A DNA stretch of 64,000 nt from JBGAJN01 sp044224905. GTDB lineage: Bacteria; Verrucomicrobiota; Verrucomicrobiia; Limisphaerales; JBGAJN01. A program made the position numbers and the translations under genes. Of the stretch, positions 25,201-32,480 are shown one piece after another. Below the pieces are notes generated by a model that saw only the letters and a program-made list of their open reading frames with translations, had not been told where the DNA came from and searched no databases. Position 1 is the stretch's first letter; each line of letters opens with the position of its first letter. The stretch covers positions 310,001 through 374,000 of the forward strand of contig JBGAJN010000003.1 of assembly GCA_044224905.1 (NCBI GenBank). Reading direction: 5' to 3'.

Positions 25201-25511
25201 TCGAAAACGCTGTGCAGGTTTTGCGTGAGCTGCTGGATCAATATTGGGCCGGTCTTCGCTCGCCGTTGAAATTCTTTCCCAAGAGTTCGTGGAAGTTTGT
25301 GGAAAACAAAACTTCCACCCGTTCGCGAACGCCGCCACGTGACGCGGCGCGCGGTGTTTGGACTGGCGGAGAATTCGCGGACGGCGAACGCGATGGTGCA
25401 GGCGTTCAGCTTTGTTTTCGTAATCAGGATCCCATCGACGACGAGTTCGAGCGGGTGACGCTGGCCGTGCTTGGGCCGCTGTTCGCCCATCTAGAAAAGG
25501 AGGCGCTGTGA
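22260..25511 (+). CDS. recC: Exodeoxyribonuclease V gamma subunit
   Basis: 1083 residues from the ATG at 22260. RecC is the Chi-scanning, non-catalytic scaffold of RecBCD, built from two inactive helicase domains. Family features: LRLFTSNRLENLAEQLA at the N-terminus, ETVLVQSQGMARWLQMELA, the VSVLEILQTDAVRAKF block, TFCALKPMRSLPFKVICLVG and GMSDNAFPR in the pseudo-helicase half, and DDRYLFLETLLSARQRLYIS. Length is near E. coli RecC (1122). It overlaps recB by 4 bases (GTGA). recC-recB-recD with no gene between them points to one transcript making a stoichiometric complex. Confidence 0.92.
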   Translation: MTRANGLRLFTSNRLENLAEQLAGVVEEPLDSPFAAETVLVQSQGMARWLQMELARRQGVCANVRFPFPKAFSDEVAQRVLAEVPGDSLFQLDALAWRVMGLLPKLRDQSAFSDLKNYLGEEIDQRRRWQLAERIAYVFDQYLIFRPDLIAKWDAGQENDWQAILWRELAGKAKHPAKLHSAVIDKLKSNSAKIRGLPERLALFGISVLPPFYLELFAALSRHLPVNIFLLQPTPEFWGDVVSSQRAGKVLKQLKLAPGAEAGAHLETGNRLLASLGQQGQDFFNLIQEAERVEPVENFSEPDGDTLLATIQSDIFNLRDRGRTEDAPAKPLATGDDSLQVHSCHSPLRELEVLHDHLLDWFNRDPQLAPRDVLVMMPDLKTYAPLVQAVFGSPETEARRIPFSVADRGARHESHVVETFLKLLNLPATRLGVVSVLEILQTDAVRAKFRLEEQDLERIHEWVERAGIRWGIDADHRAEWNVPALAGNTWRAGLDRLLLGYAMGGRGEKLFHGLLPMEDVEGSVVAVLGRFVDFAERIFRMVKNLGTPRTIVEWEVTLRTLLEEFFHSNEDSEQEFQLLRQAIGKLRHAATLAKFDEPVALSVILEPLTKLLEEDSFGAGFLTGGVTFCALKPMRSLPFKVICLVGMSDNAFPRQTASLGFDKMNDEHRAGDRSSRNDDRYLFLETLLSARQRLYISYVGQSIRDNSKAPPSVLVSELLDYVEQGFVISGGSNPRSAVETFHRLQAFSPAYFSGERLFSYSAENCAAARAVIGEPGEPAPFVTEPLSEPEPAEEWRTVTIETLVRFFAQPAEFFLKRRLRLTIERDEAALEEREAMELNQLDQYNLRQSLLEHKLSNRDPALAHALIQADGRLPLGVVGAARLRDSDAEVERFHERLKPLLAAAAPTPVDIDLAIGKFRLTGRLTRFGRAGLLHYRCADLKPKDWLQVWIEHLALCAVRPANLVGRTVLIGNDETGTLRPVENAVQVLRELLDQYWAGLRSPLKFFPKSSWKFVENKTSTRSRTPPRDAARGVWTGGEFADGERDGAGVQLCFRNQDPIDDEFERVTLAVLGPLFAHLEKEAL

Positions 25512-28500
25512 AAAGTACGCCACTTTTCGATCTCAACGCCACCGAGCTGTCACCGGGCACTTGCCTCATCGAGGCGAGCGCGGGCACGGGCAAGACCTAC
25601 ACGATCGCGGGGCTCGTCGTGCGACTGTTGTTGGAGCTGGACATTCCGATTGAGAAAATTCTCGTTGTCACCTTCACCGAAGCGGCCACCGAGGAGTTAC
25701 GGAGCCGCATCCGGCAGGAAATCGTCAACGCACGCGAAGCGTTCCGCACGGGCGAAAGTAAATCCGACTTCCTGCGCGCGCTGTGCTCTGGCTTGAAAGA
25801 GCGGGCGGCGGAAATGATCGCGCGGCTCGATCTTGCGCTGGGGAGTTTCGATCAGGCGTCGATCTTCACGATCCACGGTTTTTGCCAGCGGATGCTGAAG
25901 GATCGCGCGTTTGAAAGCGGCGCGCTGTTCGACACCGAGCTGGTGCCGGATCAGAGCGACATCTGGCGTGAACTGGCGGAGGACTTTTGGCGGCGTGAGT
26001 TCTACGAAGCATCGCCCGTGGTGGTGAACAGCGTGCTGAGTGCCGGCCTGAAACCGGCCGAATTCCTGCCGTTGCTTAAATCATGGCTCAGCCATCCTTC
26101 GCTAAAAGTGGTCACTTCGTTGGGTAGTCGTTCACATAAGCTGCTGGCGAAGGAGTTGGAGGAAACTTTCACCGAATTAGGCGACGTGTGGAAGGCTGAT
26201 CACGTTGGTATTCGCGCGCTCTTTGGTTCGTCGCAGACGTGGTGCCTCAAGGAATATAAAGACGACGATCGGATGGCGCTGCGGTTCGCTGCGCTTGAGT
26301 CATGCTTCGATGGCTCGGGTGGTTCGCCGGCGTCTTTCAAGGTGCTGAACGAGTTCACTCCTGAGGCGCTCGCTAGCGAGGTCAGGAAGAATGCTTCGGC
26401 GCCGCAACATCGCTTTTTCGACCTTTGCGCTGAACTGCAACAACGGACGGAAGATTTTCTTGTCGGCCTTCAACTCGCGTTCCTCACTTTCGCGCAGGAT
26501 GAATTGCCACGTCGCAAGGAGCACCAGAAGGTTCAATCGTTCGACGACCTCATCACGCGGTTGGGGCGCGCGCTTGACGGTGCGGGCAAGGCGACGCTGA
26601 TCGCGGCGATCCGGGGGAAGTTTTCCGCGGCGTTGATCGACGAGTTTCAGGATACCGATCCCACGCAGTATGAAATCTTCCGGCGCGTCTTCGACACGGA
26701 GCAGCACCGGTTGTTTTTGATCGGCGATCCGAAGCAGGCCATCTACGGATTTCGCGGCGCGGACGTTTTCGCTTACATCGAGGCTGAACGCGAAACGAAG
26801 CGCCAACACACCTTGGGAAAGAATTTTCGTTCGGAGGCCGCGCTGGTGACGGCGGTGAACACTGTGTTTGGTTCGGCTGAGAACCCGTTCGTCATCGATG
26901 GGATCGATTTCCATCCGGTCGCCGCGAGCGATCGTGCGGAAAAAGAGCCGCTGCGTGTGGGTGGTCGGCGCGAACCGCCGTTGCAGATTTGGTTTCATCC
27001 GCGTGACGGAGAACGCGAGATTGCCAAGGGTGCGGCCAACGACGCGATTCCCCGTGCGGTGGCGGCGGAAATCGCCCGATTGCTGAACGGTGATACGAAG
27101 ATCGGTGAACGCAAGTTGCGTCCCGAGGATATTGCCGTGCTAGTTGTGACGAATCGTCAGGCGCTGTGGATTCAAGAGGCTTTGCGTGAGCTAAAGATTC
27201 CGAGCGTGCAACAAACACAGGCGAGTGTTTTCGAATCGGAGGAAGCCGGCGAAATCGCGCGTGTGCTGGCGTCAATCGCGCAACCGGGTAAGGAAGGTCT
27301 TTTGAAAGCCGCGCTGGCGACTCACGTTTTCGGTTTCAATGCGCATGAGTTGGAGACGCTCGGTCTCGACGAGTCTGCGTGGCAACTGCGGATGCAGAGT
27401 TTTCACGATTATTGTGCGCGATGGAACGATGACGGGTTCGTCCGGATGTTTCGGCACCTCATGCAACGCGAGCAGGTGCGCTCGCGTTTGTTGAAATTGC
27501 CCGATGGAGAGCGGCGGCTGACGAACGTGTTGCACCTGTCCGAAGTCCTGCATCAGGCGGCGACGGAACAACGCCTGAGCGTGGAAGGATTGCTGAAGTG
27601 GTTGCGTGAGCGGATTCAAAATGCCACGAACGGTACCGACAGCGGTCAGACGTCTGAGGAGGATCAACTGCGACTCGAGCGCGATGAAAATGCCGTGAAA
27701 CTGGTCACGATTCATCGCAGCAAGGGATTGGAATATCCGATCGTCTTCTGTCCGTTCTCGTGGAACGACTCCGAACTCAAGCGGCGACCGAACGATGAGG
27801 AGCGAGTTTATTTCCACGATGCCGCGAACGACTTCGTTTACTCGCGTGATTTAGGTCCCGTGATTGCCGAAGAGCATCGCGCGCAGGCGAGCAAGGAGCG
27901 TTTGGCGGAAATCGTGCGGCTTCTCTACGTGGCGCTGACGCGAGCGAGAAACCGCTGCTACTTCGTGTGGGGCGCCTTCAAACAAGCGGGAAGCTCCGCT
28001 CCGGCTTGGTTGCTCCACCAGCCGAAGGACCTCGCCGGAAAATTTGAACCGGGTTGGGCAGCGCATCTTGCGACGCTCGATGACACCGCGCTGCTGAGCG
28101 ATCTGGAAAAACTGACAACGAAGGCGCATGTCGCGGGCGGCATTGATGCAATAGCGGTCTCGGATTTTCCAGTAGAGCCGGGCGAACGTTTCCGACCGCT
28201 GGCACTTGTCGCATCGCCGCCCGAGGCCCGCGAGTTCACGGGCGTTGTGGAACATGATTGGCGAATCACCAGCTTTTCGTCGCTGACCAGTGGCAAGCGC
28301 GACGAACTGCCCGATCACGATAGTGTTGTAGAGGCTACGCCCATTGTCGAAGCGCCGGCTTCGGGCATGTTCGAATTTCCCCGCGGAGCCAAGGCGGGCA
28401 CTTGTCTCCATGAGATTTTTGAAGAAATCGACTTCACTGCAGCAGCAACTCTCGCGGCTCGGGAGCTGGTTGAGGGGCGATTGCGCGCCCATGGTTTCGA

Positions 28501-29122
28501 CGTGGCCAAATTTTCGCCGATCATTTTGGAGACGCTGAGGCGGACGGTCACGACGCCGCTCGTGACGGGACGCAAACCATTCACTCTGGCGGAGGTTTCG
28601 GCGGAAGAGCGACTCAACGAGGCGGAGTTTTACTTCCCGCTGAAGAAGATTTCGTCGGCGCAATTGGCCGAAGTTTTCAAAACGCACGGACGATCCGAAA
28701 TCGCGGAGCGAATCCCGGAAGAGGTCGATCGGCTCACGTTCGCGCCGATGCGCGGATTCATGAAAGGCTTCATCGATCTGCTGTGCCGGCATGACGGTCG
28801 GTATCATCTCCTCGATTGGAAGACGAACTGGCTGGGCAATCGCGTGGAGGAGTATCACGCCCAAGCGGTACAGGACGAGATGCTCAGCCAACACTATTTT
28901 CTGCAATACCATCTCTACGTCGTGGCGATGAACGAATACCTGCGGCTGCGCGTGAGGGGCTACGATTACGATCGGGATTTCGGGGGCGTTTACTATTTGT
29001 TTCTGCGGGGAATGGATCCGGCGCGGCCGAGACTCGGTGTGTTTCATGATCGGCCGACGCGCGGATTGGTTGACGCGCTGAGTGAGTTGCTGATCGATCG
29101 TCGTGAGGGAGGTGTCGAGTGA
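25508..29122 (+). CDS. recB: Exodeoxyribonuclease V beta subunit (helicase-nuclease)
   Basis: 1204 residues from a GTG inside the recC stop. RecB is the 3'-5' helicase and the nuclease of RecBCD. Walker A EASAGTGKT at 22-30, UvrD motifs VTFTEAATEELR, IHGFCQRM, the DEFQDTDP Walker B, GDPKQAIYGFRGAD, HRSKGLEYPIVFCPF, and YVALTRARNRCY (motif VI). The C-terminal nuclease has GFIDLL and DWKTNWLG (D1103, K1105), matching the metal-site D-x-K. Length is close to E. coli RecB (1180). It overlaps recD by 4 bases. Role: processing of double-strand breaks and degradation of foreign linear DNA. Confidence 0.95.
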   Translation: MKSTPLFDLNATELSPGTCLIEASAGTGKTYTIAGLVVRLLLELDIPIEKILVVTFTEAATEELRSRIRQEIVNAREAFRTGESKSDFLRALCSGLKERAAEMIARLDLALGSFDQASIFTIHGFCQRMLKDRAFESGALFDTELVPDQSDIWRELAEDFWRREFYEASPVVVNSVLSAGLKPAEFLPLLKSWLSHPSLKVVTSLGSRSHKLLAKELEETFTELGDVWKADHVGIRALFGSSQTWCLKEYKDDDRMALRFAALESCFDGSGGSPASFKVLNEFTPEALASEVRKNASAPQHRFFDLCAELQQRTEDFLVGLQLAFLTFAQDELPRRKEHQKVQSFDDLITRLGRALDGAGKATLIAAIRGKFSAALIDEFQDTDPTQYEIFRRVFDTEQHRLFLIGDPKQAIYGFRGADVFAYIEAERETKRQHTLGKNFRSEAALVTAVNTVFGSAENPFVIDGIDFHPVAASDRAEKEPLRVGGRREPPLQIWFHPRDGEREIAKGAANDAIPRAVAAEIARLLNGDTKIGERKLRPEDIAVLVVTNRQALWIQEALRELKIPSVQQTQASVFESEEAGEIARVLASIAQPGKEGLLKAALATHVFGFNAHELETLGLDESAWQLRMQSFHDYCARWNDDGFVRMFRHLMQREQVRSRLLKLPDGERRLTNVLHLSEVLHQAATEQRLSVEGLLKWLRERIQNATNGTDSGQTSEEDQLRLERDENAVKLVTIHRSKGLEYPIVFCPFSWNDSELKRRPNDEERVYFHDAANDFVYSRDLGPVIAEEHRAQASKERLAEIVRLLYVALTRARNRCYFVWGAFKQAGSSAPAWLLHQPKDLAGKFEPGWAAHLATLDDTALLSDLEKLTTKAHVAGGIDAIAVSDFPVEPGERFRPLALVASPPEAREFTGVVEHDWRITSFSSLTSGKRDELPDHDSVVEATPIVEAPASGMFEFPRGAKAGTCLHEIFEEIDFTAAATLAARELVEGRLRAHGFDVAKFSPIILETLRRTVTTPLVTGRKPFTLAEVSAEERLNEAEFYFPLKKISSAQLAEVFKTHGRSEIAERIPEEVDRLTFAPMRGFMKGFIDLLCRHDGRYHLLDWKTNWLGNRVEEYHAQAVQDEMLSQHYFLQYHLYVVAMNEYLRLRVRGYDYDRDFGGVYYLFLRGMDPARPRLGVFHDRPTRGLVDALSELLIDRREGGVE

Positions 29123-30966
29123 AAGCTGAAGCCGTTGAACGTTTGCTCGGGAGCGCCGTCTTCACGGAACTCGATCGGCACTTTGCGCGATTTGTCGAAC
29201 GCCTTTCCGGTGCCACGTTCCCGGAATTGGCGTTGGCAGCCGCGCTAGTAAGTCAGCAGCGAAACGCCGGCCATATTTGCGTCGATCTGGCGAAGTTCGC
29301 CGGCAACGTTTTTCCGGAGGAAAGCGAGTTTGCTGACATCGCAGTGACGTTGCCGAAGATCAACATGTGGGAACGAAAGCTCGCTGCGAGCGGAATTGTT
29401 GGCGGACCGGGTGAAGATCGACCGCTGATTTTGGACGGGCAAGGGAGGCTCTATTTGCAGCGCTATTGGGAATACGAAAGCAAGCTGGCGAACGCGATTA
29501 CTGCGCGATTGCAGTCGGCGGACAACGTTGATTTGGTGCGCCTTGGCGAGGGGTTGAAGCGGTTGTTCAAGCCGCTTCGGGCCGGTGAAGTGGATTGGCA
29601 AAAAGTGGCTGCATTCGCTGCCGTCACGCGCAAATTTTGTGTGATTTCCGGCGGACCAGGCACGGGCAAGACGCGCACGGTGGTTACATTGCTAGCGCTG
29701 TTGTTAGAGCAGAGCGTCCAACTGCGGGTGGCGATCGCCGCGCCGACTGGCAAGGCAGCGGCGCGTTTGCAGGAGTCGATTAAATTGGCCAAGGCCGAGC
29801 TCAATTGCGCGGCGGCTGTGAAGGCGCGCCTGCCTGAGGCGGCGAGCACGATTCATCGTTTGCTCGGCGCCGTTCCGAACTCGCCATATTTCCGGCATGA
29901 CGCCAAAAACCCATTGCCGGTGGACGTGGTGGTAATTGACGAGGCGAGTATGGTGGACGTGGCGTTGATGGCGAAACTGTTCGACGCGATTCCTCCCCAC
30001 GCGCGGGTCGTGTTGCTCGGTGACAAGGATCAGCTGTCGTCGGTTGAAGCTGGCGCGGTGCTGGGCGATATCTGCGCGCCGGAAGCGGTGAACGTGTTTT
30101 CAAAAAACTTCACTCGTGATTACGCAGCGGCGACTGGTGAACGACTTCCCGAGCGCGGCGGAGGTGCAACGACGTTGGCCGATAGCATCGTCGAATTGCA
30201 GACAAATTATCGCTTCGGCGAAACGAACGGGATTTTTGCGACGAGCCGCGCCGTCAATTCCGCGGCGAGCGACGAAGCTTTGAAGTTGCTGATTTCGGCG
30301 GGAAGTGGCGGGACGGCGATTACCTGGCAACCGACGCCGCGCCGGGAGAAATTGAAAGCCGCGCTGCGCGCTCGAATTCTCGAGAGTTATCCCGCGGACT
30401 TTGATTTGCTCGTGCCGTCGGATGGGCTCAAAGAGTTGCAACGTTTCCGGATTTTGTGTGCGTTACGCGAAGGTCCGTTTGGAGTGTCAGCGGTGAATCG
30501 GCTGGTTGAGGAAATTCTTATCGAGGCCGGACGCGTGCAAAAAGCTGGAGCGTGGTACGCCGGTCGGCCGGTGATGGTATTGGAGAACGATTATCCGCAA
30601 GAGCTGTTCAACGGAGACGTTGGCATTACTCTTCACGATCCCGCGACCAAACAATTGCGCGTCTATTTCTCAGGCCGCGATGGCGCGCCGCGGGCGATCC
30701 TGCCGGTGCGCTTGCCAGCTCACGAAACTGTCCACGCTATGACGGTTCATAAGAGCCAGGGATCTGAATTTGCGGAAGTCCTGTTGATTCTCCCAGGCGT
30801 GGCGAGTCCGATTTTGAGTCGGGAATTGATTTACACGGGGTTGACCCGAGCGAGTCGGCGAATTGATCTATGGGCCACTGAAGGGGTGCTGCGGAGCGCC
30901 TTGGGCACTATGGTTTCACGAGAGTCAGGCCTACGCAGCCGTCTCGCGGGCAAAAAGGTTTCATAA
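29119..30966 (+). CDS. recD: Exodeoxyribonuclease V alpha subunit (5'-3' helicase)
   Basis: 615 residues from a GTG inside the recB stop. RecD is the fast 5'-3' helicase of RecBCD. Walker A GGPGTGKT at 178-185, APTGKAAARLQES, STIHRLLGAVP, Walker B VVIDEASMVD, LLGDKDQLSSVEAGAVLGD, and the SF1B motif VI area TVHKSQGSEFAEVLLILP with YTGLTRASRRI. The N-terminal RecC-binding domain (1-150) is present. Length equals E. coli RecD (608). Last gene of the recCBD run; no clear terminator follows within 100 bases. Confidence 0.95.
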   Translation: MKAEAVERLLGSAVFTELDRHFARFVERLSGATFPELALAAALVSQQRNAGHICVDLAKFAGNVFPEESEFADIAVTLPKINMWERKLAASGIVGGPGEDRPLILDGQGRLYLQRYWEYESKLANAITARLQSADNVDLVRLGEGLKRLFKPLRAGEVDWQKVAAFAAVTRKFCVISGGPGTGKTRTVVTLLALLLEQSVQLRVAIAAPTGKAAARLQESIKLAKAELNCAAAVKARLPEAASTIHRLLGAVPNSPYFRHDAKNPLPVDVVVIDEASMVDVALMAKLFDAIPPHARVVLLGDKDQLSSVEAGAVLGDICAPEAVNVFSKNFTRDYAAATGERLPERGGGATTLADSIVELQTNYRFGETNGIFATSRAVNSAASDEALKLLISAGSGGTAITWQPTPRREKLKAALRARILESYPADFDLLVPSDGLKELQRFRILCALREGPFGVSAVNRLVEEILIEAGRVQKAGAWYAGRPVMVLENDYPQELFNGDVGITLHDPATKQLRVYFSGRDGAPRAILPVRLPAHETVHAMTVHKSQGSEFAEVLLILPGVASPILSRELIYTGLTRASRRIDLWATEGVLRSALGTMVSRESGLRSRLAGKKVS

Positions 30967-31064
30967 ATTTGTTGAAAAATTTCCGCGTGAGATCGAATAA
31001 AGGCATTGTTCCTGCGTCAACCCTTTTGACTTAGACCGAAGCAATTAGAACGAAATACACCACC

Positions 31065-32396
31065 ATGAAAGGTAATACGTTTATGCGTAACAGTTCGAAC
31101 ATCTGGCAGCCCTCGCGCCGTGAATTTCTCTACGTTGGTTTGCTGGGCACCGTGGGTATGACCATGGCCGACGCGCTGCGCATGGAATCGAAGGCGGCAA
31201 CTGGCGGTCAGCTCGGCTCCGGCGCGGGCAAGGCCAAGTCCGTCATCAATATTTATCTCCCGGGCGGCATGTCGCATCAGGAGTCGTTCGACCCGAAGAC
31301 GACCGCGCCGATCGAATACCGCGGACCGATGGAAGCGATCAAGACCAAGGTCGACGGGGTGTATTTTTCCGAGAACTTGAAAGAAACGGCAAAGATTGCC
31401 GACAAGATCACCGTGGTTCGCTCGATGACCCACGGTGAAGCGGCACACGAACGCGGCACGCACAATATGTTCACCGGTTTCCGTCCGAGCCCGGCGATCA
31501 TGTATCCGAGCATCGGTAGTGTGGTTTCGCACGAACTCGGACCGCGCAACAATCTTCCTCCGTATGTTCTCGTTCCCAACATGCCCACGCCGTACGCCGG
31601 CACGGGCTACCTCGGCGCGGCCTACGGTGCGTTTGCTTTGGGCAGCGATCCGGCGAGCGACAGCTTCTCGGTGCGCGATTTGACCTTGCCTTCGGGTGTG
31701 GACGCCAAGCGTTTCACTGAACGTCGCGAAATGCGCGCGGTGGTTGATGCGCATTTCAGTGCGCTCGAAAAATCCGATGCGCTCGACGGCATGGATTCCT
31801 TCTACCAACGCGCCTACTCAATGATCAGTTCGGACAAGGCGCGTGCTGCGTTCGATATCAAGGCTGAGCCCGAGAAGCTTCGCGAACGTTACGGCAAGAA
31901 TGCCGCTGGTCAGCGCATGCTGCTTGCGCGTCGTCTCGTCGAATCCGGAGTTCGCTTCGTATCCCTCACCTACGGTGGCTGGGATCACCATGACAACATC
32001 AAGCGCGCGAATGGCACGCAGATGCCGAACTTCGATCAAGCGTTCGCTGCCCTCGTTAGTGATTTGGATGAACGCGGCATGCTCGATTCGACCATGATCG
32101 TGGTGAACACCGAATTCGGTCGCACGCCGAAGATCAATGCGACCGCCGGTCGCGATCACTGGCCGAAAGTTTTCAGCATTGTCCTCGCTGGCGGCGGTAT
32201 CAAACGCGGTTACGTGCACGGCAGCTCCGATGCGACAGGCGCGGAACCGGATGCGGATCCGTTGATCGTGGAAGATTATTCCGCGACGATTTACCACCAG
32301 ATCGGCATTGATCCGGACAAGCAGTTGATGACCCCGGGCGGGCGTCCGCAATACATCGTCAAGGACGGCCACGTCGTCCGTGAACTGATTGCCTGA
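31065..32396 (+). CDS. DUF1501 protein with Tat-like signal (sulfatase-like fold)
   Basis: 443 residues from the ATG at 31065; an ATG at 31083 is also possible. A twin-arginine type segment SRREFLYVG lies near residue 17. The DUF1501 family (alkaline phosphatase/sulfatase-like fold) is shown by INIYLPGGMSHQESFDPK, RSMTHGEAAHERGTHNMFTG, FVSLTYGGWDHHDN, STMIVVNTEFGRTPKIN and GRDHWPKVFSIVLAGGGIK. These match the metal-site Asp/His pattern of the superfamily. Function is not established. In Planctomycetes and Verrucomicrobia it nearly always travels with DUF1549/DUF1553 cytochrome-like proteins, as here. First gene of a four-gene set; the next begins 84 bases downstream past a hairpin. Confidence 0.88.
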   Translation: MKGNTFMRNSSNIWQPSRREFLYVGLLGTVGMTMADALRMESKAATGGQLGSGAGKAKSVINIYLPGGMSHQESFDPKTTAPIEYRGPMEAIKTKVDGVYFSENLKETAKIADKITVVRSMTHGEAAHERGTHNMFTGFRPSPAIMYPSIGSVVSHELGPRNNLPPYVLVPNMPTPYAGTGYLGAAYGAFALGSDPASDSFSVRDLTLPSGVDAKRFTERREMRAVVDAHFSALEKSDALDGMDSFYQRAYSMISSDKARAAFDIKAEPEKLRERYGKNAAGQRMLLARRLVESGVRFVSLTYGGWDHHDNIKRANGTQMPNFDQAFAALVSDLDERGMLDSTMIVVNTEFGRTPKINATAGRDHWPKVFSIVLAGGGIKRGYVHGSSDATGAEPDADPLIVEDYSATIYHQIGIDPDKQLMTPGGRPQYIVKDGHVVRELIA

Positions 32397-32436
32397 GCCA
32401 TGCGGCTGACCTGCTGCTGGAGTTGAGTTTCAACCA

Positions 32437-32466
32437 GGGGCAATGCCTGACATCGGGTATTGCCCC
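32437..32466 (+). terminator. Intergenic hairpin, attenuator or partial terminator
   Basis: GGGGCAAT (32437-32444), 14-base loop, ATTGCCCC (32459-32466), then TTACCTTTAAT before the ATG at 32481. The stem is strong but the tail is not a pure T-run. It could set the ratio between the DUF1501 gene and the three genes after it. Confidence 0.5.
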
Positions 32467-32480
32467 TTACCTTTAATCCT

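Noticed and set aside
30967..31064. Promoter in front of the DUF1501 gene
   Set aside because: TTGAAA and TTGACT are present, but no acceptable -10 occurs at 16-18 bases from either, so I do not list it.
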